Assembly: GCA_045538875.1 (NCBI GenBank)
Contig: JAZQEG010000001.1
Location: 1-29,133 of the forward strand
Length of the DNA stretch: 29,133 nt
Direction: 5' to 3'
From: RGIG4708 sp045538875
GTDB lineage: Bacteria; Bacillota; Clostridia; UMGS1810
This document shows positions 21,651-29,133 of this stretch, in pieces. The first letter of the stretch is position 1. Every line of letters begins with the position of its first letter. The notes under the pieces were generated by a model, which worked only from the letters and a program-made list of their open reading frames with translations, did no database searches and was not told the origin of the DNA. The translations under genes were made by a program, and so were the position numbers.

Positions 21651-23383
21651 TTCCTGAGTATATAATACAGGAAGTAGCGGAAAAAAATGATATATACGAT
21701 GTTGTGTCAAAGTATGTGCACTTAAAAAAGGCAGGTAATTCTTATGTTGGTCTGTGCCCGTTTCACAACGAAAAAACGCCGTCATTTTCTGTTTCGCCTC
21801 AAAGAGGAGTGTTTCATTGTTTTGGCTGCAATGCAGGCGGAAATGTTATTTCGTTTGTTATGAAGATGGAAAATATGCCGTTTTATGAGGCAGTAAAAAA
21901 GCTTGCCGAAACAGCAAACATAAACCTGCCGCAAAATTCATCGTACAGCAGCGAGGACGCAGCAAAGCTCAAGCAAAAAAAGGAGCTGCTGCTGCAAATC
22001 AACAAAGATGCTGCACAGTTTTTTTATAACAATTTAAAAACAAGTCAAAAGTGTATAGATTATCTAAAAAACAGGCAGCTTACCGGTGAAATAGCCAAAA
22101 AATTTTGGCTTGGGTTTGCCCCTGACAGCTGGAATATGCTTTTTGACCACCTTAAGCAAAGCGGCTACACCGAATCGGATATTTTTGACGCAGGGCTTAT
22201 AAAGAGGCACGAGTCGGGGCGGTACTACGATATGTTCCGCAACAGACTTATAATTCCTATATTTGATGTCAATAATAATATAATAGCCTTTGGCGGCAGA
22301 GTGTTTGACGACAGCAAGCCAAAATATCTCAATTCGCCCGAGAGCACAATATTTTCAAAAAGCAAAAACTTGTATGGTATAAATATTGCAAAACATTCAA
22401 AAAGGGATTTTGTGCTGCTTACCGAGGGGTATATGGACACTATTGCCCTTATGAAAAGCGGGTATCTCAATTCGGTTGCAACTCTTGGCACCGCACTTAC
22501 AAGCAATCAGGCAAAATACCTTGCAAACAATTTTAAAGAGGTTGTTATATGCTACGATGGCGACAATGCAGGCAGGCAGGCACGCAAGCGTGCAATTACC
22601 GTGCTGCGCGAGCACACTGTTAAAATTAGTGTAATAGATATGGGGCAGTATAAAGACCCCGACGAATTTATTGCCAAAAACGGAGTTGACAGGTTTAATG
22701 TTGTATTGTCAAATCGCAAGGCGGATATGGAATATATTATGCTCGACCTTGAGCACAGCTACAACCTTAGCGACCACCGCGAGCTTGTTTCGTACACCGA
22801 CGAGGTGCTCCAATACTTTAAGCTGATACAATCCAGTGTAGAGCAGGATGTGTATATAAATATGCTGTCAGCTAAAACAAAGGTTTCGGTAAATGCTCTT
22901 TATTCGCAGCTCGGCATATCAAAGGCAAAGGCGTCAACGCCTGCAAAATCGGCAGTTACCGACCCGTTGCTTTTGCAACTCAAAAAGCCCAAAAACAACA
23001 GTGCTCTAAACAACGCAAGGGAATTTTTGCTGTCACTTATTATATTTAACAAAAATGTGTATAATAAGCACAAAGACAGCATAACTGACGAGTTGTTTGA
23101 GCTTGATATTCACAAAAAGCTGCTTTCGTACATAAAAAAGTGTTACGAAACAGACGGAAATGTGAGCACATATAAAATTACTGCACACTTTTCGGACGAT
23201 GAGCAAAGTGATGCATACTCAAGGATATTGTCACTTGACAATCAACCGGAGGATACCCAAAAGGCATATGATGATTATATGAAAATTATATCATCCGAAA
23301 TGCAAAAAAATATGGCAAAAAACTTAGCTGTAGCGGGTGGCGACCTTGAAAAACTAAATGATTTACTCAAAAGAAAAGGATAG
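21641..23383 (+). CDS. dnaG: DNA primase
   Basis: A 580-residue primase that makes RNA primers for replication with the DnaB helicase. The N-terminal zinc ribbon has C39, H42, C60 and C63 (CPFHNEKTPSF...FHCFGC). The RNA polymerase domain follows (about 120-420), with the TOPRIM metal residues E262 (LLTEGYMD) and D306/D308 (CYDGDNAG). The C-terminal third (about 430-580) is the less conserved helicase-binding region. GGGAG lies seven bases before the ATG. It sits between dgt and rpoD, the usual clostridial order, and rpoD starts 24 bases later. Confidence 0.96.
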   Translation: MPMIPEYIIQEVAEKNDIYDVVSKYVHLKKAGNSYVGLCPFHNEKTPSFSVSPQRGVFHCFGCNAGGNVISFVMKMENMPFYEAVKKLAETANINLPQNSSYSSEDAAKLKQKKELLLQINKDAAQFFYNNLKTSQKCIDYLKNRQLTGEIAKKFWLGFAPDSWNMLFDHLKQSGYTESDIFDAGLIKRHESGRYYDMFRNRLIIPIFDVNNNIIAFGGRVFDDSKPKYLNSPESTIFSKSKNLYGINIAKHSKRDFVLLTEGYMDTIALMKSGYLNSVATLGTALTSNQAKYLANNFKEVVICYDGDNAGRQARKRAITVLREHTVKISVIDMGQYKDPDEFIAKNGVDRFNVVLSNRKADMEYIMLDLEHSYNLSDHRELVSYTDEVLQYFKLIQSSVEQDVYINMLSAKTKVSVNALYSQLGISKAKASTPAKSAVTDPLLLQLKKPKNNSALNNAREFLLSLIIFNKNVYNKHKDSITDELFELDIHKKLLSYIKKCYETDGNVSTYKITAHFSDDEQSDAYSRILSLDNQPEDTQKAYDDYMKIISSEMQKNMAKNLAVAGGDLEKLNDLLKRKG

Positions 23384-23407
23384 AAAAGAGAGAGTGGGGT
23401 TTGTACT

Positions 23408-24535
23408 ATGGCAAAAAAACAAAACGAAAATGAATCAGCAATATCACAGCAGCAAGTTCAGCTGAATGAACAAAATAAAATGAAATTTGTTACAGAGCTT
23501 ATTGAGCTTGGCAAAGCAAGAGGTGTGCTCTCGTACAAGGACATTATGGACAAGCTTGCCGAAATTCATATGGAGCCGGCGCAGATGGAAGCTATATATG
23601 AGATTCTTGAATCCAACAACATTGAGGTTGTTGAAAATCTTGAGCGTGAGCTTGACGAAATTCAGGAAAATGAGGAAGAAATTGACCTTTCTGTACCTGA
23701 GGGCATTGGCCTTGACGACCCTGTAAGAATGTACCTTAAGGAAATTGGTAAGGTTCCGCTTTTGTCTGCTCAGGAGGAAATTGTTTTGGCAGAGCAAATG
23801 CACTCTGGTGACGAAAGGGCAAAAAAACGCCTTGCCGAAGCAAACCTTCGACTTGTTGTAAGTATTGCAAAAAGGTATGTAGGCAGAGGCATGCTGTTTC
23901 TTGACCTTATTCAGGAGGGCAACCTTGGACTTATCAAAGCAGTAGAAAAGTTTGACTACACAAAGGGCTACAAGTTTTCTACCTATGCAACATGGTGGAT
24001 CAGGCAGGCTATTACCCGTTCTATTGCTGATCAGGCGCGAACAATCCGAATTCCTGTTCATATGGTGGAAACCATCAACAAGCTCATACGCGTGTCGCGT
24101 CAGCTCCTGCAGGAAAAGGGCAGAGAGCCTAAAGTAGACGAAATTGCGCAAGCAATGAATATGAGTGAGGACAGAGTGAGGGAAATTATGAAAATTGCTC
24201 AGGAGCCTGTATCTCTCGAAACACCAATCGGTGAGGAGGAGGACAGCATCCTTGGTGATTTTATCCCCGATGGCGATGCTCCTGCCCCTGAGGACAAGGC
24301 TGCATATATGCTGCTTAGAGAGCAGCTTATAGATGTGCTCGACACTCTTGCTCCAAGAGAAGCAAAGGTGCTAAAGCTCCGCTTTGGCCTGGAGGACGGC
24401 AGGGCACGCACACTTGAAGAGGTTGGCGGCGAGTTTAATGTTACAAGAGAGCGTATTCGTCAGATAGAGGCAAAGGCTCTGCGCAAGCTCCGCCACCCAA
24501 GCAGAAGCCGCAAGCTCAAGGATTTTCTTGAATAA
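23408..24535 (+). CDS. rpoD: RNA polymerase sigma factor RpoD (SigA)
   Basis: The housekeeping sigma-70 factor, 375 residues. Region 1.1-like acidic N-terminus (about 25-95), region 1.2 (DDPVRMYLKEIGKVPLLSAQ), region 2 with NLRLVVSIAKRYVGRG, LDLIQEGNLGLIKAVEKFDY and KFSTYATWWIRQAI for core binding and -10 melting, region 3, and region 4 with TLEEVGGEFNVTRERIRQIE for the -35. The final RKLRHPSRSRKLKDFLE is standard. It lacks the long non-conserved insert of proteobacterial sigma-70, as expected for Firmicutes. Its preferred sites TTGACA/TATAAT recur through this window. It is followed after 31 bases by a two-component system with no hairpin between. Confidence 0.98.
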   Translation: MAKKQNENESAISQQQVQLNEQNKMKFVTELIELGKARGVLSYKDIMDKLAEIHMEPAQMEAIYEILESNNIEVVENLERELDEIQENEEEIDLSVPEGIGLDDPVRMYLKEIGKVPLLSAQEEIVLAEQMHSGDERAKKRLAEANLRLVVSIAKRYVGRGMLFLDLIQEGNLGLIKAVEKFDYTKGYKFSTYATWWIRQAITRSIADQARTIRIPVHMVETINKLIRVSRQLLQEKGREPKVDEIAQAMNMSEDRVREIMKIAQEPVSLETPIGEEEDSILGDFIPDGDAPAPEDKAAYMLLREQLIDVLDTLAPREAKVLKLRFGLEDGRARTLEEVGGEFNVTRERIRQIEAKALRKLRHPSRSRKLKDFLE

Positions 24536-24566
24536 TAAATGATAATTTAATAAAGAAGGTCGAAAA

Positions 24567-25256
24567 ATGAAAATTTTATTAGTAGATGATGAAAAAGTAA
24601 TTGTCAAAGCAATGAAGTTTAATTTTGAACGTGAAGGCTATGCCGTAGAAGTGGCATACGACGGGGAGGAAGCACTCCGCCTTGCAAAAGACAAAACCAT
24701 AGACATAATAGTGCTTGACCTTATGCTGCCCAAAGTAGACGGCCTTACAGTATGCCAAAAAATAAGGGAATTTTCGGATGTGCCAATTATTATGGCAACT
24801 GCAAAAACCGAAGATATGGACAAAATAATGGGCCTGGAGTATGGCGCCGACGACTATATAACAAAGCCGTTTAACATTTTGGAGCTAAAGGCGAGAGTAA
24901 AAGCAATACTTCGACGCACATCCCACCCTGCAAACACAGGCTCTATGGGAGCCAAGGTAAGTGTGGGCACAGTTGAGCTTGACTACAACCGCCGCACCAT
25001 TACCATAGCAGGCAAAACCATTGACCTTACAGGCAAGGAGTTTGACCTTATGGATTTGCTTGTGGCAAATGCGGGCAAGGTATACTCCCGCGAGAGCCTG
25101 CTCGATTTGGTGTGGGGTTATGACTACCCAGGTGACATACGCACAGTGGATGTGCATGTGCGCCGACTTCGTGAAAAAATAGAGCCAAACAGTGCAGAAC
25201 CAATATATTTGCTTACAAAGTGGGGGGCTGGTTACTATTTCAACGATGTTAAGTAA
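24567..25256 (+). CDS. OmpR/PhoB-family response regulator
   Basis: A 229-residue DNA-binding response regulator. The receiver domain (1-115) has the acidic pair D7-D8, phospho-acceptor D51 (IIVLDLMLP) and K100 (ITKPF). The winged-helix output domain (about 130-229) includes LTGKEFDLMDLLVANAGKVY and SRESLLDLVWGYDYPGDIRT-VDVHVRRLREKIE. It is similar in style to WalR/PhoP/MtrA. The final hairpin reads TKWGAGYYF where relatives often have TVRGVGY. AGAAGG lies upstream of the ATG. Its last codons overlap the start of the histidine kinase gene, so the pair is cognate. Confidence 0.95.
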   Translation: MKILLVDDEKVIVKAMKFNFEREGYAVEVAYDGEEALRLAKDKTIDIIVLDLMLPKVDGLTVCQKIREFSDVPIIMATAKTEDMDKIMGLEYGADDYITKPFNILELKARVKAILRRTSHPANTGSMGAKVSVGTVELDYNRRTITIAGKTIDLTGKEFDLMDLLVANAGKVYSRESLLDLVWGYDYPGDIRTVDVHVRRLREKIEPNSAEPIYLLTKWGAGYYFNDVK

Positions 25257-26679
25257 ACCTATTTCAAAATTTAATAACATTGCCATAAGGCTTGTTGTTA
25301 CATACATTGCAGTGCTTGTTGTAACACTGCTGCTTGCAAACCACTACATACTTGGCGCTATGACACGCTATATGATTTCGGGCGAAAAAATAAATGTTAC
25401 CACTATGGCAAATGTGGTGTCCAGCTTTGCTCCCGATTATATGACTGATGACGGCAGTATGGATGATAAATTTGCACAATTTGTAAAAAATCTCATAAGT
25501 GACAGCAAAATGAGAGTACTTATTTTAAACACCGATTCGGTTGTTATATTTGACTCCCAAAACAACTATAATGTTTTAAACAAGGCACAAATAAAAACCT
25601 CTGTTTTGACTGCAGTGGGCGGCAAAACGGGTTACAGTGAATATGTGAGTGAAGACAAAATTACCATTTTAGATGCAGCAGCACCCATTATTGCAGACGG
25701 CGAAATTGCAGGTGTTGCAAACATTGTTTACAGTGCGGAGGAAATTTCGGCCTTCCGCAGTGCAACCAAAAATGACATATGGCTTATAACGCTTGTTGTT
25801 TCGGTGTTGGTTGGTGTAATTATATTTTTGTTTACCAACCTTATTACCAAGCGAATTGTTGATTTTACCAAAAAAATCAAATCTATGTCAAGCGATGGTA
25901 TATTAGACGAAAAGCTGGATGTACGCGGCAATGACGAAATTACACACCTTGCTGTTGCTTTTAATACTATGAGTGAAAAGGTGCTCAACTTAGAGCATAA
26001 GCGAGTTGAGTTTGTATCAAATGCATCTCACGAGCTCAAAACACCATTAAGTTCCATCAAGCTTATGGCAGAATCAATACTTCAAACGCCCGACATAGAT
26101 ATGGAATATGTACGGGAGTTTTTGACAGATATGAACAACGAGGCTGATCGCCTCAACCGTATTGTAAACAAGCTGCTCTACATAACAAAAATGGATACCG
26201 ATGCCGAAAAATTAGAGGCAGGCATGGATATGGTAGACCTTAGCGAGGTGCTTTTTGGCATCGAAAAAAATCTTGCACCCATAGCCAACCGTGACGAAAT
26301 TACACTTAATGTAACGGCACCATCGGGCATTTTTGTTATGGCAAACAAGGATATGCTGTGGCAGGGCATATACAACATTGTAGACAATGCAATCAAATAC
26401 TCAAACGAATTTGGCACAGTTGATGTTACCCTCACAAGTGACAAAAACAGTGCATACATTGCGGTAAAAGACAACGGCGTTGGCATAAGCAACGACGATA
26501 TTGGCAAAATATTTGAGCGTTTTTACCGTGTTGATAAGGCTCGCTCAAGAGAGACGGGCGGCACAGGTCTTGGGCTTTCGATTGCACTTGCAGCCATTTC
26601 GTTTCATGGGGGCAGTATAAATGTTGAATCGGAGCCAAACATAGGCTCTACCTTTACCATCACTTTGCCAATGGCATAA
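25246..26679 (+). CDS. Membrane sensor histidine kinase
   Basis: A 477-residue sensor kinase starting at the ATG at 25246, which overlaps the regulator stop by 11 bases; the frame is open further upstream but inside the regulator. Two membrane segments (about 14-34 and 178-200) flank an extracytoplasmic sensing region of about 145 residues. HAMP linker, then the dimerisation/phosphoacceptor helix with H262 (NASHELKTPLSSIK), then HATPase with the N box (IYNIVDNAIKYS), G1 (VKDNGVGIS), F (FERFYRVD) and G2 (GGTGLGLSIA). All catalytic motifs are intact. The signal is unknown. A GerMN lipoprotein gene follows after 17 bases and may modulate its external domain. Confidence 0.95.
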   Translation: MLSKPISKFNNIAIRLVVTYIAVLVVTLLLANHYILGAMTRYMISGEKINVTTMANVVSSFAPDYMTDDGSMDDKFAQFVKNLISDSKMRVLILNTDSVVIFDSQNNYNVLNKAQIKTSVLTAVGGKTGYSEYVSEDKITILDAAAPIIADGEIAGVANIVYSAEEISAFRSATKNDIWLITLVVSVLVGVIIFLFTNLITKRIVDFTKKIKSMSSDGILDEKLDVRGNDEITHLAVAFNTMSEKVLNLEHKRVEFVSNASHELKTPLSSIKLMAESILQTPDIDMEYVREFLTDMNNEADRLNRIVNKLLYITKMDTDAEKLEAGMDMVDLSEVLFGIEKNLAPIANRDEITLNVTAPSGIFVMANKDMLWQGIYNIVDNAIKYSNEFGTVDVTLTSDKNSAYIAVKDNGVGISNDDIGKIFERFYRVDKARSRETGGTGLGLSIALAAISFHGGSINVESEPNIGSTFTITLPMA

Positions 26680-26696
26680 TCAGGGAGGTTATCAAT

Positions 26697-27620
26697 ATGA
26701 AAAAGATATTTTGTTTTGTTTTGGTAATTGTACTGGCAGGCTTGTTTTGTGCCTGTGGCAGTAAAACAAGCTCCGATGGTACAATTTCAAAAGAGGTAAA
26801 TTTGTATTTTGCTAATTCGCAGTACAACAATCTTAAAGCAGAAAAACGTATAGTTGTATACGGCGAGGATGAGTCACTGCCGCGCGCAGTTTTGCAAAAG
26901 CTTATAGATGGACCAAATGATACATCCTGCAGGGCTGTCATACCAAATGGTACGCAGGTTTTAAATTTTGAAATTATTGATGTGACTGCCAAAATCAATT
27001 TTTCGGGTGATTATTTAAAGTATCAGGGTGACAACGCCAAGAGTGTGGAGTTGCTTGCCAGATACTCTATTGTAAAAACTCTTTGCGGCCTGCCAGGTAT
27101 AGACAATGTTGAAATCCGTGTGGAAAGCTCACTGCTTAGAGGCGCAAACGGCGAACCCGTTGGCATCCTTGGCGAAAATGACATTGTGCTGAGCGAGGGT
27201 GACAATGTTACACAAAAATATGTTACTTTGTATTTTGGCAACGAAATGGGCGAAAAGCTGGTTGCGCAACGACGCAGAGCAACAATTGTGGACAACAGTA
27301 TGGAAAAAACTATTCTCACCGAGCTTATTGCAGGGCCCGAGGGCAATGAGCAATATGCTACACTCCCGCAGGGTATAAAAGTCCTTTCGGTAGAAACTAA
27401 AGAAAAAATTTGTTTTGTTAACTTTTCAAAAGAATTTGCCCAAAATATAGGCGGTGGCTCGTCTGCATCCACAATGGCAATATACTCTGTTGTAAACTCA
27501 CTTACAGAACTTCCTGAAATAGAGCAGGTTCAGTTTCTTATAGAGGGCGAAAAAACAGAGTGGCTTGGCGAATATGATGTTTCGGAGCCATTTTTAAGGG
27601 ATGAATCGTTTATACAATAA
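26697..27620 (+). CDS. Lipoprotein with two GerMN domains (GerM-like)
   Basis: A 307-residue exported protein. The N-terminus MKKIFCFVLVIVLAGLFCAC is a lipoprotein signal with a cysteine at 18 or 20; neither gives a perfect lipobox. Two tandem GerMN (spore germination/sporulation) domains follow, about 33-165 and 170-295, each with a VTLYF/VNLYF-type opening strand, a ...LIDGP / LIAGP turn, an IPNGTQVL / LPQGIKVL motif and an internal VNFS / INFS strand. Tandem GerMN domains resemble Bacillus GerM, which acts with the forespore SpoIIQ-SpoIIIA assembly. Here the gene is the third gene of a two-component operon, as lpqB is in actinobacterial mtrA-mtrB-lpqB. GGGAGG precedes the ATG; a terminator follows. 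Confidence 0.88.
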   Translation: MKKIFCFVLVIVLAGLFCACGSKTSSDGTISKEVNLYFANSQYNNLKAEKRIVVYGEDESLPRAVLQKLIDGPNDTSCRAVIPNGTQVLNFEIIDVTAKINFSGDYLKYQGDNAKSVELLARYSIVKTLCGLPGIDNVEIRVESSLLRGANGEPVGILGENDIVLSEGDNVTQKYVTLYFGNEMGEKLVAQRRRATIVDNSMEKTILTELIAGPEGNEQYATLPQGIKVLSVETKEKICFVNFSKEFAQNIGGGSSASTMAIYSVVNSLTELPEIEQVQFLIEGEKTEWLGEYDVSEPFLRDESFIQ

Positions 27621-27652
27621 CTTGGCTGATTTGGGTTACTCTCTTTCGGCTA

Positions 27653-27692
27653 AAAGCAGGTAGTCAATTTATCTTGATTACCTGCTTTATTT
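27653..27692 (+). terminator. Intrinsic terminator of the dgt-to-GerMN gene string
   Basis: A 15-bp stem AAAGCAGGTAGTCAA (27653-27667) / TTGATTACCTGCTTT (27674-27688) with one G-U pair and a six-base loop, followed by TATTTG. The T-tract is interrupted but the stem is strong. The right arm also supplies the -35 of the next promoter. Confidence 0.75.
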
Positions 27693-27702
27693 GTGGTATA
27701 AT
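27674..27702 (+). promoter_or_regulatory. Sigma-A promoter of the aminotransferase gene, overlapping a terminator
   Basis: TTGATT (27674-27679), 17 bases, TATAAT (27697-27702). The -35 lies in the right arm of the preceding terminator hairpin. The leader is about 57 bases. Confidence 0.75.
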
Positions 27703-27765
27703 ATGTAAGTAAAATTTTTAAAAAATATATAATTGATAAATTTATGATACAAGGGAGTGTTGTTT

Positions 27766-28953
27766 ATGGTATCACAAAAAATGTACGAACTTGGCAGCCG
27801 ACGCAGCGAAATAAGAGAGCTGTTTGAATACGGATTAAAACGCAAAGCCCAAATCGGAGAGGAAAATGTGTTTGATTTTAGCCTTGGTAACCCCAGTGTA
27901 CCCGCACCTGAGTGCGTAAAGGAGGCCCTTAGCGACCTTGTGCTTAACACCGACCCTGTTGCACTTCATGGTTATACATCTGCTCAGGGTGCACCTGATG
28001 TACGCAAAAGCTGTGCAGAGTATGTAAATGCAAATTTTGGCACAAGCTACACAGGGGATAATTTTTATATGACAGTCGGTGCTGCGGCATCGCTTACAAT
28101 ATCTCTTTCGGCAATAGCAGAGGATGGCGGCGAGGTTATAGTGCTTGCACCATTTTTTCCTGAATATACAGTATTTATAAAGCAGGCAGGCATGCTTCCT
28201 GTTGTTGTAAAATGCCGCGAAGAAGATTTTCAGGTAGATTTTGATGCACTCAAAAATGCAATCAATGCAAACACAAAAGCTATAATAATCAATTCACCAA
28301 ACAATCCTTCGGGTGTTGTTTTGTCACCCGACACAATTAAAAAGCTTGCCTCTGTTATGGACGAGGCTCAGCAAAAATACGGCAAGGATATTTATATTAT
28401 TGCCGATGAGCCGTACCGCGAGCTTGTTTATGATGCAAACACCGTTGTACCATTTATACCAAATTATTACAACAACACAATTGTTTGCTATTCGTTTAGC
28501 AAGTCACTTTCGCTCCCGGGTGAGCGTATAGGGTACATACTTGTGCCAAACACTGCAAACGACTGGCAAACCGTATATTTTGCAGTGTGCGGTGCAGGCA
28601 GGTCGCTGGGATTTGTGTGTGCACCAAGTCTTTTTCAAAAAATTGTACCAAAATGCATTGGTAAAACAGCAGATATTTCTGTTTACAAAAAAAATCGCGA
28701 TATCCTATGTGACGCTCTTACAAAATACGGCTACAAGGTGGCGCAGCCCGACGGAGCATTTTATTTGTTTGTAAAAGCTCTTGAGCCAAGCTCGCGTGAT
28801 TTTTGTGAAAAGGCAAAAAAACACGAGCTGTTAATTGTGCCTGCCGACAGCTTTGGCTACCCGGGCTATGTGCGGATATCGTACTGCGTATCAACACAAA
28901 TGATTGAAAAAGCTCTTCCGTCATTTGAAAAGCTTGCTAAAGAATATAAATAA
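27766..28953 (+). CDS. PLP-dependent aminotransferase, class I/II
   Basis: A 395-residue fold-I aminotransferase of the aspartate/alanine/aromatic group. Motifs: FSLGNPSVPAPECV near the N-terminus, MTVGAAASLT (PLP phosphate region), NSPNNPSGVV (the Asn that contacts PLP), IIADEPYRELVYD (the conserved Asp), and YSFSKSLSLPGERIGY with the PLP lysine in SFSKS. A C-terminal arginine for the substrate carboxylate lies in YVRISYC. The ATG at 27766 has AAGGGAG eight bases upstream; a GTG at 27757 lies within that site and is rejected. The amino donor and acceptor are not predictable. It is monocistronic and followed directly by repeat copy B, with no hairpin terminator between. Confidence 0.92.
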   Translation: MVSQKMYELGSRRSEIRELFEYGLKRKAQIGEENVFDFSLGNPSVPAPECVKEALSDLVLNTDPVALHGYTSAQGAPDVRKSCAEYVNANFGTSYTGDNFYMTVGAAASLTISLSAIAEDGGEVIVLAPFFPEYTVFIKQAGMLPVVVKCREEDFQVDFDALKNAINANTKAIIINSPNNPSGVVLSPDTIKKLASVMDEAQQKYGKDIYIIADEPYRELVYDANTVVPFIPNYYNNTIVCYSFSKSLSLPGERIGYILVPNTANDWQTVYFAVCGAGRSLGFVCAPSLFQKIVPKCIGKTADISVYKKNRDILCDALTKYGYKVAQPDGAFYLFVKALEPSSRDFCEKAKKHELLIVPADSFGYPGYVRISYCVSTQMIEKALPSFEKLAKEYK

Positions 28954-28961
28954 TAAACACG

Positions 28962-29133
28962 TCTTAAGATAAGTTTTATAAAGGAATAATTAAATGTCAA
29001 AATCTGTGCAAACGTCGTCTGCGGATGATAAGTGGTTTAACAATTTGTAATTTTTGTGCCATATTTTTTTGCGGCACGCGCAAAATCGCTCAAATTTTTT
29101 CGCTCGTTGCGCTAAAATTTCAAAATGGTAGGG
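28962..29133 (+). repeat. Dispersed repeat, copy B (inverted relative to copy A, runs to the window edge)
   Basis: From TCTTAAGATAAG at 28962 to the last base, this matches the minus strand of copy A (543-97) except for the 278-bp insertion there and a diverged patch (about 29049-29085). The last 45 or so bases appear identical to the minus-strand reading of 141-97. It begins nine bases after the aminotransferase stop. It contains a tiny ORF (28994-29050). The window ends in the loop of the hairpin that is complete at 72-117. Confidence 0.85.
28994..29050 (+). CDS. Tiny 18-codon ORF carried by the repeat
   Basis: MSKSVQTSSADDKWFNNL, then TAA. AAGGA lies eight bases before the ATG, and both this site and the first twelve codons are kept in copy A, where the nested insertion truncates it. 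It could be a real micropeptide of the element, an RNA feature that happens to be open, or chance. No family recognised. Confidence 0.35.
   Translation: MSKSVQTSSADDKWFNNL

Noticed and set aside
1..29133. A CRISPR array, prophage, integrative element or toxin-antitoxin locus
   Set aside because: No regularly spaced direct repeats, cas genes, integrase, terminase or conjugation genes were seen. The XRE-ImmA pair alone does not make an integrative element, and no tRNA or rRNA gene that could serve as an attachment site was recognised.

Overview
The window looks like a chromosomal segment of an AT-rich, low-GC, spore-forming Firmicute of the class Clostridia, possibly a gut Oscillospirales/Ruminococcaceae-type bacterium. 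The grounds are the ScpA-ScpB-DUF2953-GerW(YtfJ)-DacF cluster, a GerM-like lipoprotein, a K+-dependent membrane pyrophosphatase, Gram-positive-style sigma-A promoters (several perfect TTGACA-17-TATAAT), strong AGGAGG ribosome binding sites, and a dgt-dnaG-rpoD block. The finer placement is inference. Almost all of the window is core metabolism and information processing; the only mobile-looking DNA is at the two ends.

Layout. 1-636: non-coding repeat DNA, one copy of a dispersed repeat interrupted by a 278-bp MITE-like insertion. 637-4983 (+): site-2 protease, scpA, scpB, DUF2953 protein, GerW-type sporulation protein, then a D,D-carboxypeptidase. 5013-5825 (+): PHP-family histidinol-phosphatase-like protein. 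5915-9720 (-): lysine operon dapA-lysC-lysA behind a complete lysine riboswitch (L-box) with an intrinsic terminator and a consensus promoter. 9798-11609 (-): glmS. 11809-12531 (+): acyl-ACP thioesterase. 12589-13830 (-): DNA polymerase IV, and 13975-14895 (+): an XRE repressor plus ImmA-type metallopeptidase pair. The two units share a control region in which two consensus promoters face each other across one LexA-type SOS box. 14967-15788 (+): Mrp/NBP35 Fe-S carrier ATPase. 15993-18083 (+): membrane pyrophosphatase with an attenuator-like leader. 18209-19351 (+): second D,D-carboxypeptidase. 19429-19632 (-): small DUF1858 CxxC protein. 19633-19944: very AT-rich intergenic region with three tandem DnaA-box-like 9-mers. 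19945-20496 (+): GNAT acetyltransferase. 20594-27620 (+): dgt, dnaG, rpoD, response regulator, histidine kinase and GerMN lipoprotein in one direction with no obvious internal terminator. 27766-28953 (+): PLP aminotransferase. 28962-29133: second, inverted copy of the terminal repeat, in which the window ends.

How it fits together. The left block joins chromosome segregation (ScpAB), sporulation and cell-wall maturation. The dap/lys operon makes DAP and lysine for wall and protein and is switched by lysine; glmS next to it supplies amino sugars for the same wall. The dinB/xre-immA region looks like a DNA-damage-responsive module. The right block couples primase and the housekeeping sigma factor to a two-component system whose partner is an extracytoplasmic lipoprotein, an arrangement reminiscent of actinobacterial MtrA-MtrB-LpqB. 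The observations most worth following are the SOS-box/face-to-face promoter module, the hppA leader, the DnaA-box cluster, and the terminal repeats with their tiny ORF and nested insertion.
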